Source: Streptomyces cavernicola (GTDB taxonomy: Bacteria; Actinomycetota; Actinomycetes; Streptomycetales; Streptomycetaceae). Taken from it: a DNA stretch of 64,000 nucleotides. A program made the translations under genes and the position numbers. The stretch spans positions 248,001-312,000 of the forward strand of contig NZ_JASCIQ010000002.1 of the NCBI RefSeq assembly GCF_029968035.1, written 5' to 3'. Of the stretch, positions 19,184-28,388 are shown one piece after another. The notes under the pieces are model-generated. The model had not been told where the DNA came from. It did no database searches and was given only the letters and a program-made list of their open reading frames with translations. The stretch's first letter is position 1, and the number at the start of each line of letters is the position of its first letter.

Positions 19184-21202
19184 TCAGTCCCTCTCGCGGG
19201 TGCTGAGGCCGGACGGGCCGCCGAAGATTCCGCCGCCGCCGTCTTCCTCACCGCCGTCGCCCTGGCCGGGCATCGTCGTGAAGTTGACGGTCGTGCCACC
19301 CGGCACCTGCGTGCCCGCGGGCGGATCCGTCATCACCACCTGGGCGTTCGGGTCCTGCGGCCCGCTGGTGACGTTGCCGGGCGTGAGCCCCGCGTCCTGC
19401 AGCGCCTTCTTCGCGTCCTTCAGCTTCTGGCCCGTCAGCGACGGCACCGGAATCTGCTCGGAGGCCTTCGCCACGGTCAGCGTGATCTGCTCACCCCGGC
19501 GCGCCTTCGAGTTGCCGGCCGGGTCCTGCTCCACGACCTGCCCGGCGGGCACGTCGTCCTTCGGGACCTCCTGCGTCACCACCGTGAAGCCGTTGGCCTC
19601 CAGCTGCTGCGTGGCCTCCGCGACCTGCTTGCCGACGACGTCGGGAACGGTCTTCTTCTCCTCCTCCTTCGCCACGGTCAGCGTGATGGTGGAGCCCTTC
19701 TCCCGCTCGGTGTCGCCCGCGGGGTCCTGGCCGATGACCGTGCCCGGCGTCCGCTCGGACACCTCGGTCTCCTTGGAGACGGCGAAGCCCTTCTCCCGCA
19801 GCTGCTCCGAGGCCTTCTCGTACGTCAGACCCTGGACGTCCGGCACGGTGGCCTTCGGCGCACCCGTCGAGACCACCACGTCGATCGTGGCGAACTTCTC
19901 GACCTCGCCGCTCTCCGGGTTCTGGCTGCAGATCTTGTCCTTGGCCTGGTCCTCGCACGGCTTGTGGTCGACCGACAGCTTCACGTCGCCGTTCTTCGCG
20001 CGCTGCTCCGCCTCGGCGAGGGTGATGCCCACCAGGTGCGGCACCGGCACCTTGCCGTCACCGCCGCCGCCGTTGCTGCCGAAGACTTCCTTGCCGATCA
20101 GGATCGCGCCGACCAGGACGAGCAGACCCGCGAGGATCAGCAGGATCGTCGACGTGGTGCCCTTGCGCTGGCCACGGCGCGGCGGGCGGTCGTCGTACCC
20201 GTAACCCCCGTCGTCCGGGTTCACCGGCGGCAGCATCGACGTCTGGCCGCCGCCGTTCTGCGGGCGCAGCACCGCCGTGTGCTGGTCGTCGGGGTGGCCG
20301 CCGCCGTACCCGACCGCGCCGAGCGCGGCCGTCGCCGCGACGGGCTGGCCGTCCAGGCAGGCCTCGATGTCGGCCCGCATCTCGTCGGCCGACTGGTAGC
20401 GGTAGTCCGGGTCCTTGACCAGGGCCCGCAGGACGATCGCGTCCATCTCGGGCGTGATCTCCGGGTCGAACGTGCTGGGCGGCTGCGCCTCTTCGCGTAC
20501 GTGCTGGTAGGCCACCGCGACCGGCGAGTCACCGACGAACGGCGGGCGCACGGTCAGCAGCTCGTAGAGCAGGCAGCCCGTCGAGTACAGGTCGCTGCGC
20601 GCGTCGACCTGCTCGCCCTTGGCCTGCTCCGGCGACAGGTACTGCGCGGTGCCGATCACGGCCGCGGTCTGCGTCATCGTCATGCCGGAGTCGCCCATGG
20701 CGCGGGCGATGCCGAAGTCCATGACCTTGACCTGGCCGTTGCGCGTCAGCATGACGTTCGCGGGCTTGATGTCGCGGTGCACGATGCCGGCGCGGTGCGA
20801 GTACTCGAGGGCCTGGAGGATGCCGATGGTCATCTCCATGGCCCGCTCGGGCAGCAGCTTCCGCCCGGAGTGCAGAAGCTCACGGAGCGTGGAGCCGTCG
20901 ACGTACTCCATCACGATGTACGGAATGGAGACCCCGGCGCTGCCGCCCGTCTCGTACACCATGTCCTCGCCGGTGTCGTAGACCGCGACGATGGCCGGAT
21001 GATTGAGCGAGGCGGCGGACTGGGCCTCACGGCGGAACCGGGCCTGGAACGACGGATCGCGGGCGAGGTCCGCCCGGAGCGTCTTCACGGCGACGGTGCG
21101 GCCGAGGCGAGTGTCATGGGCGAGGTAGACCTCCGCCATGCCACCACGGCCGAGCACCTGGCCCAGCTCGTACCGGCCGCCGAGGCGACGCGGCTCTTCC
21201 AT
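19184..21202 (-). CDS. pknB: PASTA-domain Ser/Thr kinase PknB
   Basis: This 672-aa membrane kinase senses cell-wall fragments and controls growth and division. The kinase domain is residues 10-285, with glycine loop GRGGMAEV, Lys40, HRDIKPANV (Asp144), DFG (162-164) and a TMTQTAAVIGT activation loop with phosphorylatable threonines. A basic juxtamembrane region leads to a membrane helix at about 352-370, followed by four extracellular PASTA repeats from about 388 to 655. The tail is Gly/acidic. It is the last gene of the minus-strand fhaA-fhaB-pstP-rodA-pbpA-pknB series, separated from pbpA by 146 bp, so it may also have its own promoter. Confidence 0.97.
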   Translation of the reverse strand: MEEPRRLGGRYELGQVLGRGGMAEVYLAHDTRLGRTVAVKTLRADLARDPSFQARFRREAQSAASLNHPAIVAVYDTGEDMVYETGGSAGVSIPYIVMEYVDGSTLRELLHSGRKLLPERAMEMTIGILQALEYSHRAGIVHRDIKPANVMLTRNGQVKVMDFGIARAMGDSGMTMTQTAAVIGTAQYLSPEQAKGEQVDARSDLYSTGCLLYELLTVRPPFVGDSPVAVAYQHVREEAQPPSTFDPEITPEMDAIVLRALVKDPDYRYQSADEMRADIEACLDGQPVAATAALGAVGYGGGHPDDQHTAVLRPQNGGGQTSMLPPVNPDDGGYGYDDRPPRRGQRKGTTSTILLILAGLLVLVGAILIGKEVFGSNGGGGDGKVPVPHLVGITLAEAEQRAKNGDVKLSVDHKPCEDQAKDKICSQNPESGEVEKFATIDVVVSTGAPKATVPDVQGLTYEKASEQLREKGFAVSKETEVSERTPGTVIGQDPAGDTEREKGSTITLTVAKEEEKKTVPDVVGKQVAEATQQLEANGFTVVTQEVPKDDVPAGQVVEQDPAGNSKARRGEQITLTVAKASEQIPVPSLTGQKLKDAKKALQDAGLTPGNVTSGPQDPNAQVVMTDPPAGTQVPGGTTVNFTTMPGQGDGGEEDGGGGIFGGPSGLSTRERD

Positions 21203-21348
21203 AGCTACCTACCAGCCCTCTCCGTCAGTCCCGACCGCACCCTTGTGTGGTCCGGCGGTGTGCTGTCCCGGCTACCGTACCGGCCTGTCCGAGCGTGATC
21301 TGGCCGCAACCGTCACCTGATACAGGACCGGTACCGCCGTGACCGACG

Positions 21349-22812
21349 TCACTTCTTGCTGTCGATGACTGCCTTCATGACGTTCTTCGCGATGGGTGCG
21401 GCGAGGCCGCCGCCCGAGATGTCACCGCGGTCGGCGTCGCTGTCCTCGACGACCACGGCGACCGCCACCGGGGAGCCGCCGTCCGGGTTCTTGGCGTAGC
21501 TGATGAACCAGGCGTAGGGATTCTCACTGTTGTCGACGCCGTGCTGCGCCGTACCGGTCTTGCCGCCGACCGTCACGCCGGGGATCCGCGCGTTGGAGCC
21601 GGTGCCCTGCTGGACGACCGTCTCCATCATTTCCTGCAGCTTCTGGGCGTTCGCCTTCGACAGCGGCTCGCTCATCTTCTTCGGATCGTGCTTCTCGATC
21701 ACGTCGAGGTTCGGCGCCTGCAGGTTGTCGATCATGTACGGCTCCATCAGCGTGCCGTCGTTCGCGACCGCGGACGCGACCATCGCCATCTGCAGCGGAG
21801 TCGTCGCCGTCTCGAACTGACCGATGGAGCTGAGCGCCGTCTGCGGCTTGTCCATCTCCGTCGGGAACGTCGACGCCGACGAACGCACCGGAATGAACTG
21901 CTCCTTGTTGAAGCCGAACTTCTGGGACGTCTCCAGCATCTTGTCCTTGCCGAGATCCGAACCGATCTTGCCGAAGACCGTGTTGCAGGACACCCGCAGC
22001 GCCTCGCGGAGCGTGGCGTCCTTGCAGGGGATCGGGCCCTCGTTCTTCAGCTCCGTGTTCGTGTTCGGCATCGTCCACGGAAGCGGGGAGTCCGTCTCCT
22101 CGTCCGGGTCGTCGTAAAGACCGTGCTCCAGCGCGGCCGCCGCCGTGACCACCTTGAACGTGGAACCCGGCGGGTACGTCTCGCGCAGCGCCCGGTTCAG
22201 CATCGGCTTGTCCGGGTCCTTCTCCAGACGCTGCCAGGCCTTCGAGTCGTCCTCGCTGTTGCCCGCGAACTCCGACGGGTCGTACGACGGCGTCGACGCG
22301 AGCGCCAGGATCGCGCCCGTCGACGGGTCGATCGCCGCGACCGCGCCCTTCTTCGAGCCGAGGCCCTCGAACGCGGCCTTCTGCGCCCGGCCGTTCAGCG
22401 TGGTGACGACATTGCCGCCGCCCTGCTTCTTACCGGTGATCATGTCGAGCGTGCGGCGGAAGAACAGCCGGTCGTCGTTGCCCGTGAGGATCTCGTCCTC
22501 CAGGGACTCGATCTGCGTGGCCCCGAACGCCTGCGACGCGAACCCGGTCACCGGCGACCACATCTCGCCGTTCTTGTACGTCCGCTTGTAAGCGAAGTCA
22601 CTGCCCTTCGTCGGCGCGGAACCCGTGATCGGCTTCTCCCCGACGATGATGTCGCCACGCTTCTGCGCGTACCGCTCGATCAGCACACGACGGTTCTTCT
22701 CGTGCGTACGCAGCTCGTCCGCCGACACGTACTGCAGCCAGTTGTCCCGCAGCAGCAGCGCCAGCATGAGCAGACCGCAGAAGATCGCGATCCGGCGCAG
22801 AGGCTTGTTCAC
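21349..22812 (-). CDS. pbpA: Class B penicillin-binding protein (transpeptidase)
   Basis: This 487-aa D,D-transpeptidase cross-links peptidoglycan. It has an N-terminal membrane anchor (residues 6-22) and a dimerisation region. The catalytic motifs are SxxK (Ser217, Lys220 in GSTFK), SxN (Ser275, Asn277 in SCNT) and KTG (418-420 in GGKTGTAQ). The GTG start overlaps the stop of the rodA-like gene by four bases, so the pair is translationally coupled, as expected for a glycosyltransferase-transpeptidase partnership. Confidence 0.96.
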   Translation of the reverse strand: MNKPLRRIAIFCGLLMLALLLRDNWLQYVSADELRTHEKNRRVLIERYAQKRGDIIVGEKPITGSAPTKGSDFAYKRTYKNGEMWSPVTGFASQAFGATQIESLEDEILTGNDDRLFFRRTLDMITGKKQGGGNVVTTLNGRAQKAAFEGLGSKKGAVAAIDPSTGAILALASTPSYDPSEFAGNSEDDSKAWQRLEKDPDKPMLNRALRETYPPGSTFKVVTAAAALEHGLYDDPDEETDSPLPWTMPNTNTELKNEGPIPCKDATLREALRVSCNTVFGKIGSDLGKDKMLETSQKFGFNKEQFIPVRSSASTFPTEMDKPQTALSSIGQFETATTPLQMAMVASAVANDGTLMEPYMIDNLQAPNLDVIEKHDPKKMSEPLSKANAQKLQEMMETVVQQGTGSNARIPGVTVGGKTGTAQHGVDNSENPYAWFISYAKNPDGGSPVAVAVVVEDSDADRGDISGGGLAAPIAKNVMKAVIDSKK

Positions 22813-24230
22813 GGCCGCACCACCTGAGTCATCTCGGCGTCGGGGTTGGGCGCCGGCGCGGGCGCGGGACGACGGGCCGTGTCACTGATGCGGATCAGCA
22901 GACCGACCAGCGCCCAGTTCGCGATCACCGACGAACCACCCGCCGCGAGGAACGGCATCGTCATACCCGTCAGCGGAATGAGACCCATGACACCGCCGGC
23001 GACCACGAAGATCTGCAGCGCGAACGCACCCGACAGACCCACCGCGAACAGCTTGCCGAACGGGTCACGCGCGGCCAGCGCCGTACGCACACCCCGCTCG
23101 ATCAGCAGCGCGTAGAGCAGCAGGAACGCCATCACACCCGCGAGACCCAGCTCCTCGCCGATCGTCGCGAAGATGAAGTCCGCGTTGGCGGCGAAGCCGA
23201 TCAGGTCCGAGTGCCCCTGCCCGAGCCCCGTGCCGAGCACGCCGCCCGAACCGAACGCCATGATCGACTGGCCGATCTGCTCACACGCACCGGACGTCGC
23301 ATAGCAGCCGAAGGGGTCCAGCCACGCGTCCACACGCGCCTGCACATGGCTCGCGAACGTCGCCACAGCCACAGCGCCCGCCACGGACATGCCCAGACCG
23401 ATGACGATCCAACTCGTCCGCTCCGTCGCCACGTACAGCATGATCACGAACATGCCGAAGAACAGCAGCGACGTACCCAGGTCGTTCTCGAAGACCAGGA
23501 TCAGCAGGCTCATCGCCCAGATCACCAGGATCGGACCGAGGTCACGGCCACGCGGCAGATAGAGCCCGAGGAAACGACGGCTCGCGAGCGCCAGCGCATC
23601 CCGCTTCACCATGAGATAGCCGGCGAAGAACACCGCGATGACGATCTTCGCGAACTCACCGGGCTGAATGGAGAACCCGCCGATCCGGATCCAGATCTTC
23701 GCGCCGAACTGGTCGGTGCCGAGCCCCGGAACCAGCGGAAGCAGCAGCAGCATCAGCGCCACGACCATCGAGATGTACGTGAAGCGCTGCAGGATCCGGT
23801 GATCCTTCATCACCAGCATCACCGCCACGAACAGGGCGATGCCGAGCGCCGAATACATCAGCTGGTTCGGAGCGGCCGGGTTGAACGCGCCGAACGCGTT
23901 CTTCTGTAGCTGCTGCAGCCGCTCCGACTGGTCAAGGCGCCAGATCAGCACCAGACCCAGACCGTTGAGCAGCGTCGCCAATGGCAGCAGCAGCGGATCC
24001 GCGTACGGCGCGAACTTCCGCACCACCAGATGCCCGACCGCAGCGAGCAGACCGAGGCCGACTCCGTACCCGAGCATGCCCGTGGGCATCTCGCCGGTCA
24101 TGGCGAGACCCACATTGGCATACGCGAAGCACGGGATGACCACTGCGAAGACCAGCAGCGCCAGCTCGGTGTTACGGCGGCTCGGCGCCCCGATCGCTCC
24201 AATGGTGGATGTATGTGTCGTACTGCTCAT
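22809..24230 (-). CDS. rodA: FtsW/RodA/SpoVE family peptidoglycan glycosyltransferase
   Basis: This 473-aa polytopic SEDS protein polymerises lipid II into glycan strands. Many membrane segments are visible, together with the family motifs KIWIRIGGFSIQPGEFAKI, the FENDLGTSLLFFG loop with its conserved Asp, and IPLTGMTMPFLAAGGSS near the C-terminus. The N-terminus is a short Ser/Thr-rich cytoplasmic leader. It overlaps pbpA. In the equivalent mycobacterial locus the gene is called rodA; FtsW-like naming is equally seen. Confidence 0.95.
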   Translation of the reverse strand: MSSTTHTSTIGAIGAPSRRNTELALLVFAVVIPCFAYANVGLAMTGEMPTGMLGYGVGLGLLAAVGHLVVRKFAPYADPLLLPLATLLNGLGLVLIWRLDQSERLQQLQKNAFGAFNPAAPNQLMYSALGIALFVAVMLVMKDHRILQRFTYISMVVALMLLLLPLVPGLGTDQFGAKIWIRIGGFSIQPGEFAKIVIAVFFAGYLMVKRDALALASRRFLGLYLPRGRDLGPILVIWAMSLLILVFENDLGTSLLFFGMFVIMLYVATERTSWIVIGLGMSVAGAVAVATFASHVQARVDAWLDPFGCYATSGACEQIGQSIMAFGSGGVLGTGLGQGHSDLIGFAANADFIFATIGEELGLAGVMAFLLLYALLIERGVRTALAARDPFGKLFAVGLSGAFALQIFVVAGGVMGLIPLTGMTMPFLAAGGSSVIANWALVGLLIRISDTARRPAPAPAPNPDAEMTQVVRP

Positions 24231-24251
24231 GGCTAGGAAGGCCCCCTGCGC

Positions 24252-25700
24252 CTACTGCTGACCGGCGGTCGCGCTGCCGCGTGGGGTCGGTGACTTCGTG
24301 CTCTGCTCGACGGCGTCCTTGCCGTCCTTCGTCGCACCGGAGGTGCCGCCCGCCTCGCCCTCACCGGTCGCGGCGTTCGCCTCCTCCTCCGCCTTGCGCT
24401 CCTGCGCCTCCCGGCAGTCCGCCGTCAGCTCGGAGATCTTCTGGCGGGCCGCCTCGAGGGTCGTCGGGTCGAGACCCTTCTCCTCGAGCTTGGTGCGCTG
24501 GAAACTCGGCAGGCAGCTCAGCTCGACCTCCGGATGCTCCTCTTCGAGCTCCGACAGGTTCACCCACGCCAAGTCCTGGTTGATGCCCCGGTACAGAGCG
24601 AGATGCCCGTCCTTCGCACCGACGTAGTACTGCGTCTGCGTCCAGTGGTACGCCCCGTAGAGACCGCCGCCCACGACGGCGAGGGCAAGCGCGATCAGCA
24701 GCGACCGCTTGATCCACTTCCCGCGACGCCGCGGCTTGACGTAGTCCTCCTCCATGTACGCGCCGAACGAACCGTCCGGGACGTACGCATCGGGTTCCGC
24801 GGAGCCGGGCGGGCCGAAGCCGCCCGTGGGCTGCGGCGGCACCGGCCGGCCGAGACCGGCGGCACGACCCGCGGGGGTCTGCATCGCGCCGTTGTCGTTC
24901 AGCTGCAGCTGGTTCTCGGCGACCGCGCCCACCACGACCGGGGTGTCGACGAGTTGACCCGCAAGCGTGTCACCGCTGTCGATGTCCAGGACGTCCGCGA
25001 CGATCACCGTCACGTTGTCCGGACCGCCGCCGCGCAGCGCGAGCTGGATCAGCTCCTGCACGGTCTCCTGCGGACCCTGGTAGCTGGCGAGGGCCTCCTC
25101 CATCGTCTGGTGCGACACCACACCGGAGAGACCGTCGGAACAGATCAAGTACCGGTCGCCCGCGCGGACTTCACGGATCGACAGATCCGGCTCCACATGG
25201 TCGCCGCTGCCCAACGCCCGCATGAGGAGCGACCTCTGCGGATGCGTGGTCGCCTCCTCCTCGGTGATCCGGCCCTCGTCGACCAGCCGCTGCACCCAGG
25301 TGTGGTCCTGCGTGATCTGCGTGAGAACGCCGTCCCTGAGGAGATACGCACGCGAGTCGCCGACATGCACGAGACCGAGGCGCTGACCCGTCCACAGCAG
25401 GGCGGTGAGCGTCGTGCCCATGCCCTCGAGCTGCGGGTCCTCCTCGACCATCACGCGCAGCTGGTCGTTGGCCCGCTGCACGGCGTCGCCCAGCGACGTC
25501 AGGATGTCCGAACCCGGCACATCGTCGTCGAGCTGCACGAGAGTGGAGATCACCTCGGAGCTCGCGACCTCACCGGCCGCCTGGCCTCCCATGCCGTCGG
25601 CGATCGCGAGCAGCCGCGGACCGGCGTAACCCGAGTCCTCGTTCCCCTCCCGGATCATTCCCTTGTGCGATCCGGCGGCGAAGCGCAGTGACAGACTCAT
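24252..25700 (-). CDS. pstP: PP2C-type Ser/Thr phosphatase PstP
   Basis: This protein phosphatase counteracts PknB-type kinases. The PPM catalytic domain is residues 1-240, with metal-binding aspartates in NEDSG, ADGMGG, SDGLSG and GGPDNVTV. A linker, a membrane helix (RSLLIALALAVVGGGLYGAY) and a short extracellular domain with two cysteines follow, then a low-complexity tail. I chose ATG 25700 (GGCGAGG five bases upstream; 482 aa), because the domain begins there as in mycobacterial PstP. In-frame starts at 25730 (ATG) and 25736 (GTG, behind GGAGG) are also possible. Confidence 0.94.
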   Translation of the reverse strand: MSLSLRFAAGSHKGMIREGNEDSGYAGPRLLAIADGMGGQAAGEVASSEVISTLVQLDDDVPGSDILTSLGDAVQRANDQLRVMVEEDPQLEGMGTTLTALLWTGQRLGLVHVGDSRAYLLRDGVLTQITQDHTWVQRLVDEGRITEEEATTHPQRSLLMRALGSGDHVEPDLSIREVRAGDRYLICSDGLSGVVSHQTMEEALASYQGPQETVQELIQLALRGGGPDNVTVIVADVLDIDSGDTLAGQLVDTPVVVGAVAENQLQLNDNGAMQTPAGRAAGLGRPVPPQPTGGFGPPGSAEPDAYVPDGSFGAYMEEDYVKPRRRGKWIKRSLLIALALAVVGGGLYGAYHWTQTQYYVGAKDGHLALYRGINQDLAWVNLSELEEEHPEVELSCLPSFQRTKLEEKGLDPTTLEAARQKISELTADCREAQERKAEEEANAATGEGEAGGTSGATKDGKDAVEQSTKSPTPRGSATAGQQ

Positions 25701-25828
25701 GCGCACCTCGCCCGTCGGCTCCGGGTACATCCGCACGGTGCCCACCCTCCGGTCGGGAGCGAGCTCGGGCCCGTCGCACGGGCCGCGTCGGCTCGCTCGC
25801 TCCGCTCGCGCTTATTCATGACGTAGCA

Positions 25829-26344
25829 CTACTTCCGCAGCTCGATGACGGTCTTGCCGATGCGGATCGGCGCACCGAGAGGCACGGGCGTCGGAGTGGT
25901 CAGCCGGGTCCGGTCGAGATACGTGCCGTTCGTGGACCCGAGATCCTCCACGATCCACTGACCGTCGCGGTCCGGGTAGATCCTGGCATGCCTGCTCGAC
26001 GCGTAGTCGTCGTCCAGGACGATCGTCGAATCGTGCGCACGGCCCAGCGTGATCGTCTGACCCTGCAGGGCCACCGTCGTACCCGTGAGCGTGCCCTCGG
26101 ACACCACCAGCTTCGACGGCGCACCACGGCGCTGCCGCCCCCCGCCGCTCTGCTGCCTCGGCGCCGGCGGCGAAGCCTGCTGGCGGCCCTGCGGGCGCGC
26201 CTCTCCGCCGCGGCGCGACGAACCGCGCTGTGTGACGCGCGTACCGAACAGGTCGCTGCGGATGACCTGGACGGCCACGATCACGAACAGCCACAGGACG
26301 GCCAGGAAACCCAGCCGCATGACCGTCAGGGTCAGCTCTGACAT
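25829..26344 (-). CDS. fhaB: FHA-domain membrane protein FhaB
   Basis: This 171-aa protein has one N-terminal membrane helix (LTVMRLGFLAVLWLFVIVAVQVI), a basic Gln/Arg/Gly-rich linker and a C-terminal forkhead-associated domain. The phosphothreonine-binding elements are LGRAHDSTIVLDDDYASSRHA and DLGSTNGTYLD. FhaB is expected to dock phosphorylated kinases or substrates at the membrane. ATG 26344 follows the fhaA stop by 10 bp; longer in-frame starts would lie inside fhaA. The gap to pstP (25746-25828) holds a GAGCGAG/CTCGCTC hairpin-like stretch. Confidence 0.94.
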   Translation of the reverse strand: MSELTLTVMRLGFLAVLWLFVIVAVQVIRSDLFGTRVTQRGSSRRGGEARPQGRQQASPPAPRQQSGGGRQRRGAPSKLVVSEGTLTGTTVALQGQTITLGRAHDSTIVLDDDYASSRHARIYPDRDGQWIVEDLGSTNGTYLDRTRLTTPTPVPLGAPIRIGKTVIELRK

Positions 26345-26354
26345 TGCCCCCGCT

Positions 26355-27209
26355 TCACCCTTCGGCTTGCCGGTAAATGATGGTGGTGCTGCCCACGACG
26401 ATCCGCGAGCCGTCGCGGAGCGTAGCGCGGGTGGTGTGCTGCCCGTCCACCACGATGCCGTTGGTGGACCCGAGATCCTGGATCGTCGGGGGCGTTCCGG
26501 TCCGGATCTCACAGTGCCGGCGCGATACGCCGGGGTCGTCAATCCGTACATCAGCGTCGGTGCTGCGGCCGAGGACCATCGTCGGCCGCGAGATCTGATG
26601 CCGTGTGCCGTTGATCTCGATCCAACGCCGCGTCTGCGCACCGGGCAGCGGGGCCGAGGGCCCCTGCCCGCGCGCCTGCGGGCCACGGCCCGCACCGGGC
26701 GGCGGCGCGGAAGGCATCGGCGGCGCACCCGCGGGCGCAGCCGCCGGAGGACCTCCCGCGGGCGGGTAGCCGTAACCACCGCCGCGCTGCTCGCCGCCCG
26801 AAGGCCCGGCGGATCCCGCCGGGGACTGGGACGAACTCGACGCCAGCGTCCGGCTCCTGACCCGGTACAGACCCGTGTCCAGATCGTCGGCCTTCTCCAG
26901 GTGGACCTTGATCGGCCCCATGAAGGTGTACCGCTGCTGCTTCGCGTAGTCCCGGACCATCCCGGAGAGCTCGTCCCCGAGCTGGCCCGAGTACGGGCTC
27001 AGCCGCTCGTAGTCGGGAGCGCTCAGCTCCACGATGAAGTCGTTGGGCACGACGGTCCGCTCGCGATTCCAGATCGTGGCGTTGTTGTCGCACTCACGCT
27101 GCAGAGCACCAGCGATCTCGACCGGCTGGACCTCGGACTTGAACACCTTGGCGAAGGTGCCGTTGACCAGACCTTCGAGTCGCTGTTCGAACTTCTTCAG
27201 GACTCCCAT
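26355..27209 (-). CDS. fhaA: FHA-domain protein FhaA (DUF3662 plus FHA)
   Basis: This 284-aa cytoplasmic protein has an N-terminal DUF3662 domain (GVLKKFEQRLEGLVNGTFAKVFKSE to about residue 120), a Pro/Gly/Ala-rich linker and a C-terminal FHA domain (LGRSTDADVRIDDPGVSRRHCEI and DLGSTNGIVVDG). In mycobacteria FhaA binds the phosphorylated pseudokinase MviN and limits peptidoglycan synthesis. ATG 27209 has GGAGGAGG at a good distance. It is the first gene of the locus, so the operon promoter should lie in the repeat-rich stretch upstream. Confidence 0.95.
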   Translation of the reverse strand: MGVLKKFEQRLEGLVNGTFAKVFKSEVQPVEIAGALQRECDNNATIWNRERTVVPNDFIVELSAPDYERLSPYSGQLGDELSGMVRDYAKQQRYTFMGPIKVHLEKADDLDTGLYRVRSRTLASSSSQSPAGSAGPSGGEQRGGGYGYPPAGGPPAAAPAGAPPMPSAPPPGAGRGPQARGQGPSAPLPGAQTRRWIEINGTRHQISRPTMVLGRSTDADVRIDDPGVSRRHCEIRTGTPPTIQDLGSTNGIVVDGQHTTRATLRDGSRIVVGSTTIIYRQAEG

Positions 27210-27981
27210 GGGCACCTCCTCCGGTCGTAATCATCCTGGTACTGCTTACTGATCGTATCCACGCGCCGGGAAATCGGCTGGTTCCCCTTCTCTGGCCTGC
27301 GGATGGGTGTCGCCTCTCACATGTCCCCGTCGACGCACTTCACACGTCCCGTCGACGTGCTCCGCATGTCCAGGTACATATGCCCAGGTCCAAGCGCTCC
27401 GCATGTCCTCGACCACGTGCTTCCACATGGCCATGTCCACGTGCCGCACGTGTCCAAGTCCACGTGCTCGGCCTGTGCTCGTCCGCGCGCATCCGCCGTG
27501 CTGCCACTGCTTCTGCCCGCGCACTCCCACACCGGATCGTAGAGGCGGCCCCGAGCCAGTGTCCCGCACCTGGGGATGTGGGTGCCTTGCCTGTGGATAA
27601 GTGGCCAGGGGGCGGCGGAGAGGGCCTGGCCGGGTCGGTGGGGCGGGCCGGGTCGGTGGGGCGGGGGTCGCGGTCGGTGGTCTCGGGATCTTGGGCGTTG
27701 GGTGTTGGGGCTCGAGGCGTCCGGAGGCGGTGTTGTGGTTGTGGGTCTCTTGGTGGCTGAGGAGGAAGTGCTGAGCTACTGCTCGTGCGCTGCGGGTTCG
27801 GGACGACGTACTGGTTCGTGGGTGCCGGGATGTGGTCGCCGCAGGTCCAGGGCCTGCGGGCGCGCGGCGGGCGTCGGTGGGGGCCCGTGGAAACGGATGT
27901 GAATCCACCGTCCGCACCGTGCTAGTCTTCTCGATGTCGGCAGGCGAACGCGGCAAGCGAAAGCCAGGCGACACACCCAAT
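27210..27981. other. Non-coding upstream region of fhaA with degenerate repeats
   Basis: These 772 bases hold no gene I can support. From 27316 to 27480 the plus strand carries many imperfect copies of words such as CATGTCC, CCACGTG and GTGCTCCGCATGTCC. From 27625 to 27670 an approximately 18-bp unit (GCCGGGTCGGTGGGGCGG) is repeated directly. A DnaA box lies at 27592. The fhaA operon promoter should be near the left end and the tRNA-Leu promoter near the right end (TAGTCT at 27923-27928 is a candidate -10). Confidence 0.6.
27592..27600 (-). promoter_or_regulatory. Strict DnaA box
   Basis: TGTGGATAA is the reverse complement of TTATCCACA. It is isolated, in non-coding DNA 382 bp before tRNA-Leu. 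Confidence 0.6.
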
Positions 27982-28065
27982 GCGCGGGTGGCGGAATAGG
28001 CAGACGCGCTGGATTCAGGTTCCAGTGCCCGCAAGGGCGTGGGGGTTCAACTCCCCCCTCGCGCA
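27982..28065 (+). tRNA. tRNA-Leu (anticodon CAG)
   Basis: This is an 84-nt class II tRNA with a long variable arm. The acceptor GCGCGGG pairs with CTCGCGC. The anticodon stem-loop CTGGA-TTCAGGT-TCCAG places CAG at 28016-28018, the variable arm is TGCCCGCAAGGGCGT, and the T-arm contains GTTCAACTC. CCA is not encoded. Confidence 0.97.
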
Positions 28066-28073
28066 CAAGTCGG

Positions 28074-28106
28074 AAGCCCCGCAGGTCAATGACCTGCGGG
28101 GCTTTT
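28074..28106 (+). terminator. Terminator of tRNA-Leu
   Basis: AAGCCCCGCAGGTC and GACCTGCGGGGCTT are perfect inverted repeats with an AAT loop, followed by TTTT. Confidence 0.92.
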
Positions 28107-28285
28107 GCTATGCCCTGCCGCGTTGTGTTCGGCGGCCCGCCCTTCTGTTGTTTTCCTCTGCTATCTCTTCTGCTGTGCAGGCTTGCGGGGAGCGGGGGTT
28201 GACCCTCGGGCCATCCGCGCCGAACGTGCCGAAGCTCACACCGGTCGAGGCGGCTCCGTGAGGTGCGGAGGGGCTCATTCCGGAG

Positions 28286-28294
28286 TTATCCACA
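28286..28294 (+). promoter_or_regulatory. Strict DnaA box
   Basis: TTATCCACA lies 95 bp upstream of the DUF2252 gene start, in the non-coding gap after tRNA-Leu. Confidence 0.6.
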
Positions 28295-28388
28295 GGCCCT
28301 GCCGCACTTCGCACCCCGGCGGTACCGTCGTCCCAATCGATGCCACACCCGCCCGACAACGGCGGAAACACCGGGGGAGGCGGTCCAC

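Noticed and set aside
27246..28034. Minus-strand frame of 262 aa upstream of fhaA with repeated HVD/MRSAWTW phrases
   Set aside because: The peptide repeats simply reflect the DNA repeats, the frame runs into tRNA-Leu, and there is no ribosome site.
27982..28110. Integrated element at tRNA-Leu (also considered at tRNA-Ile and tRNA-Ala)
   Set aside because: All three tRNAs are intact with their own terminators. No integrase or duplicated 3' tRNA end was seen nearby.
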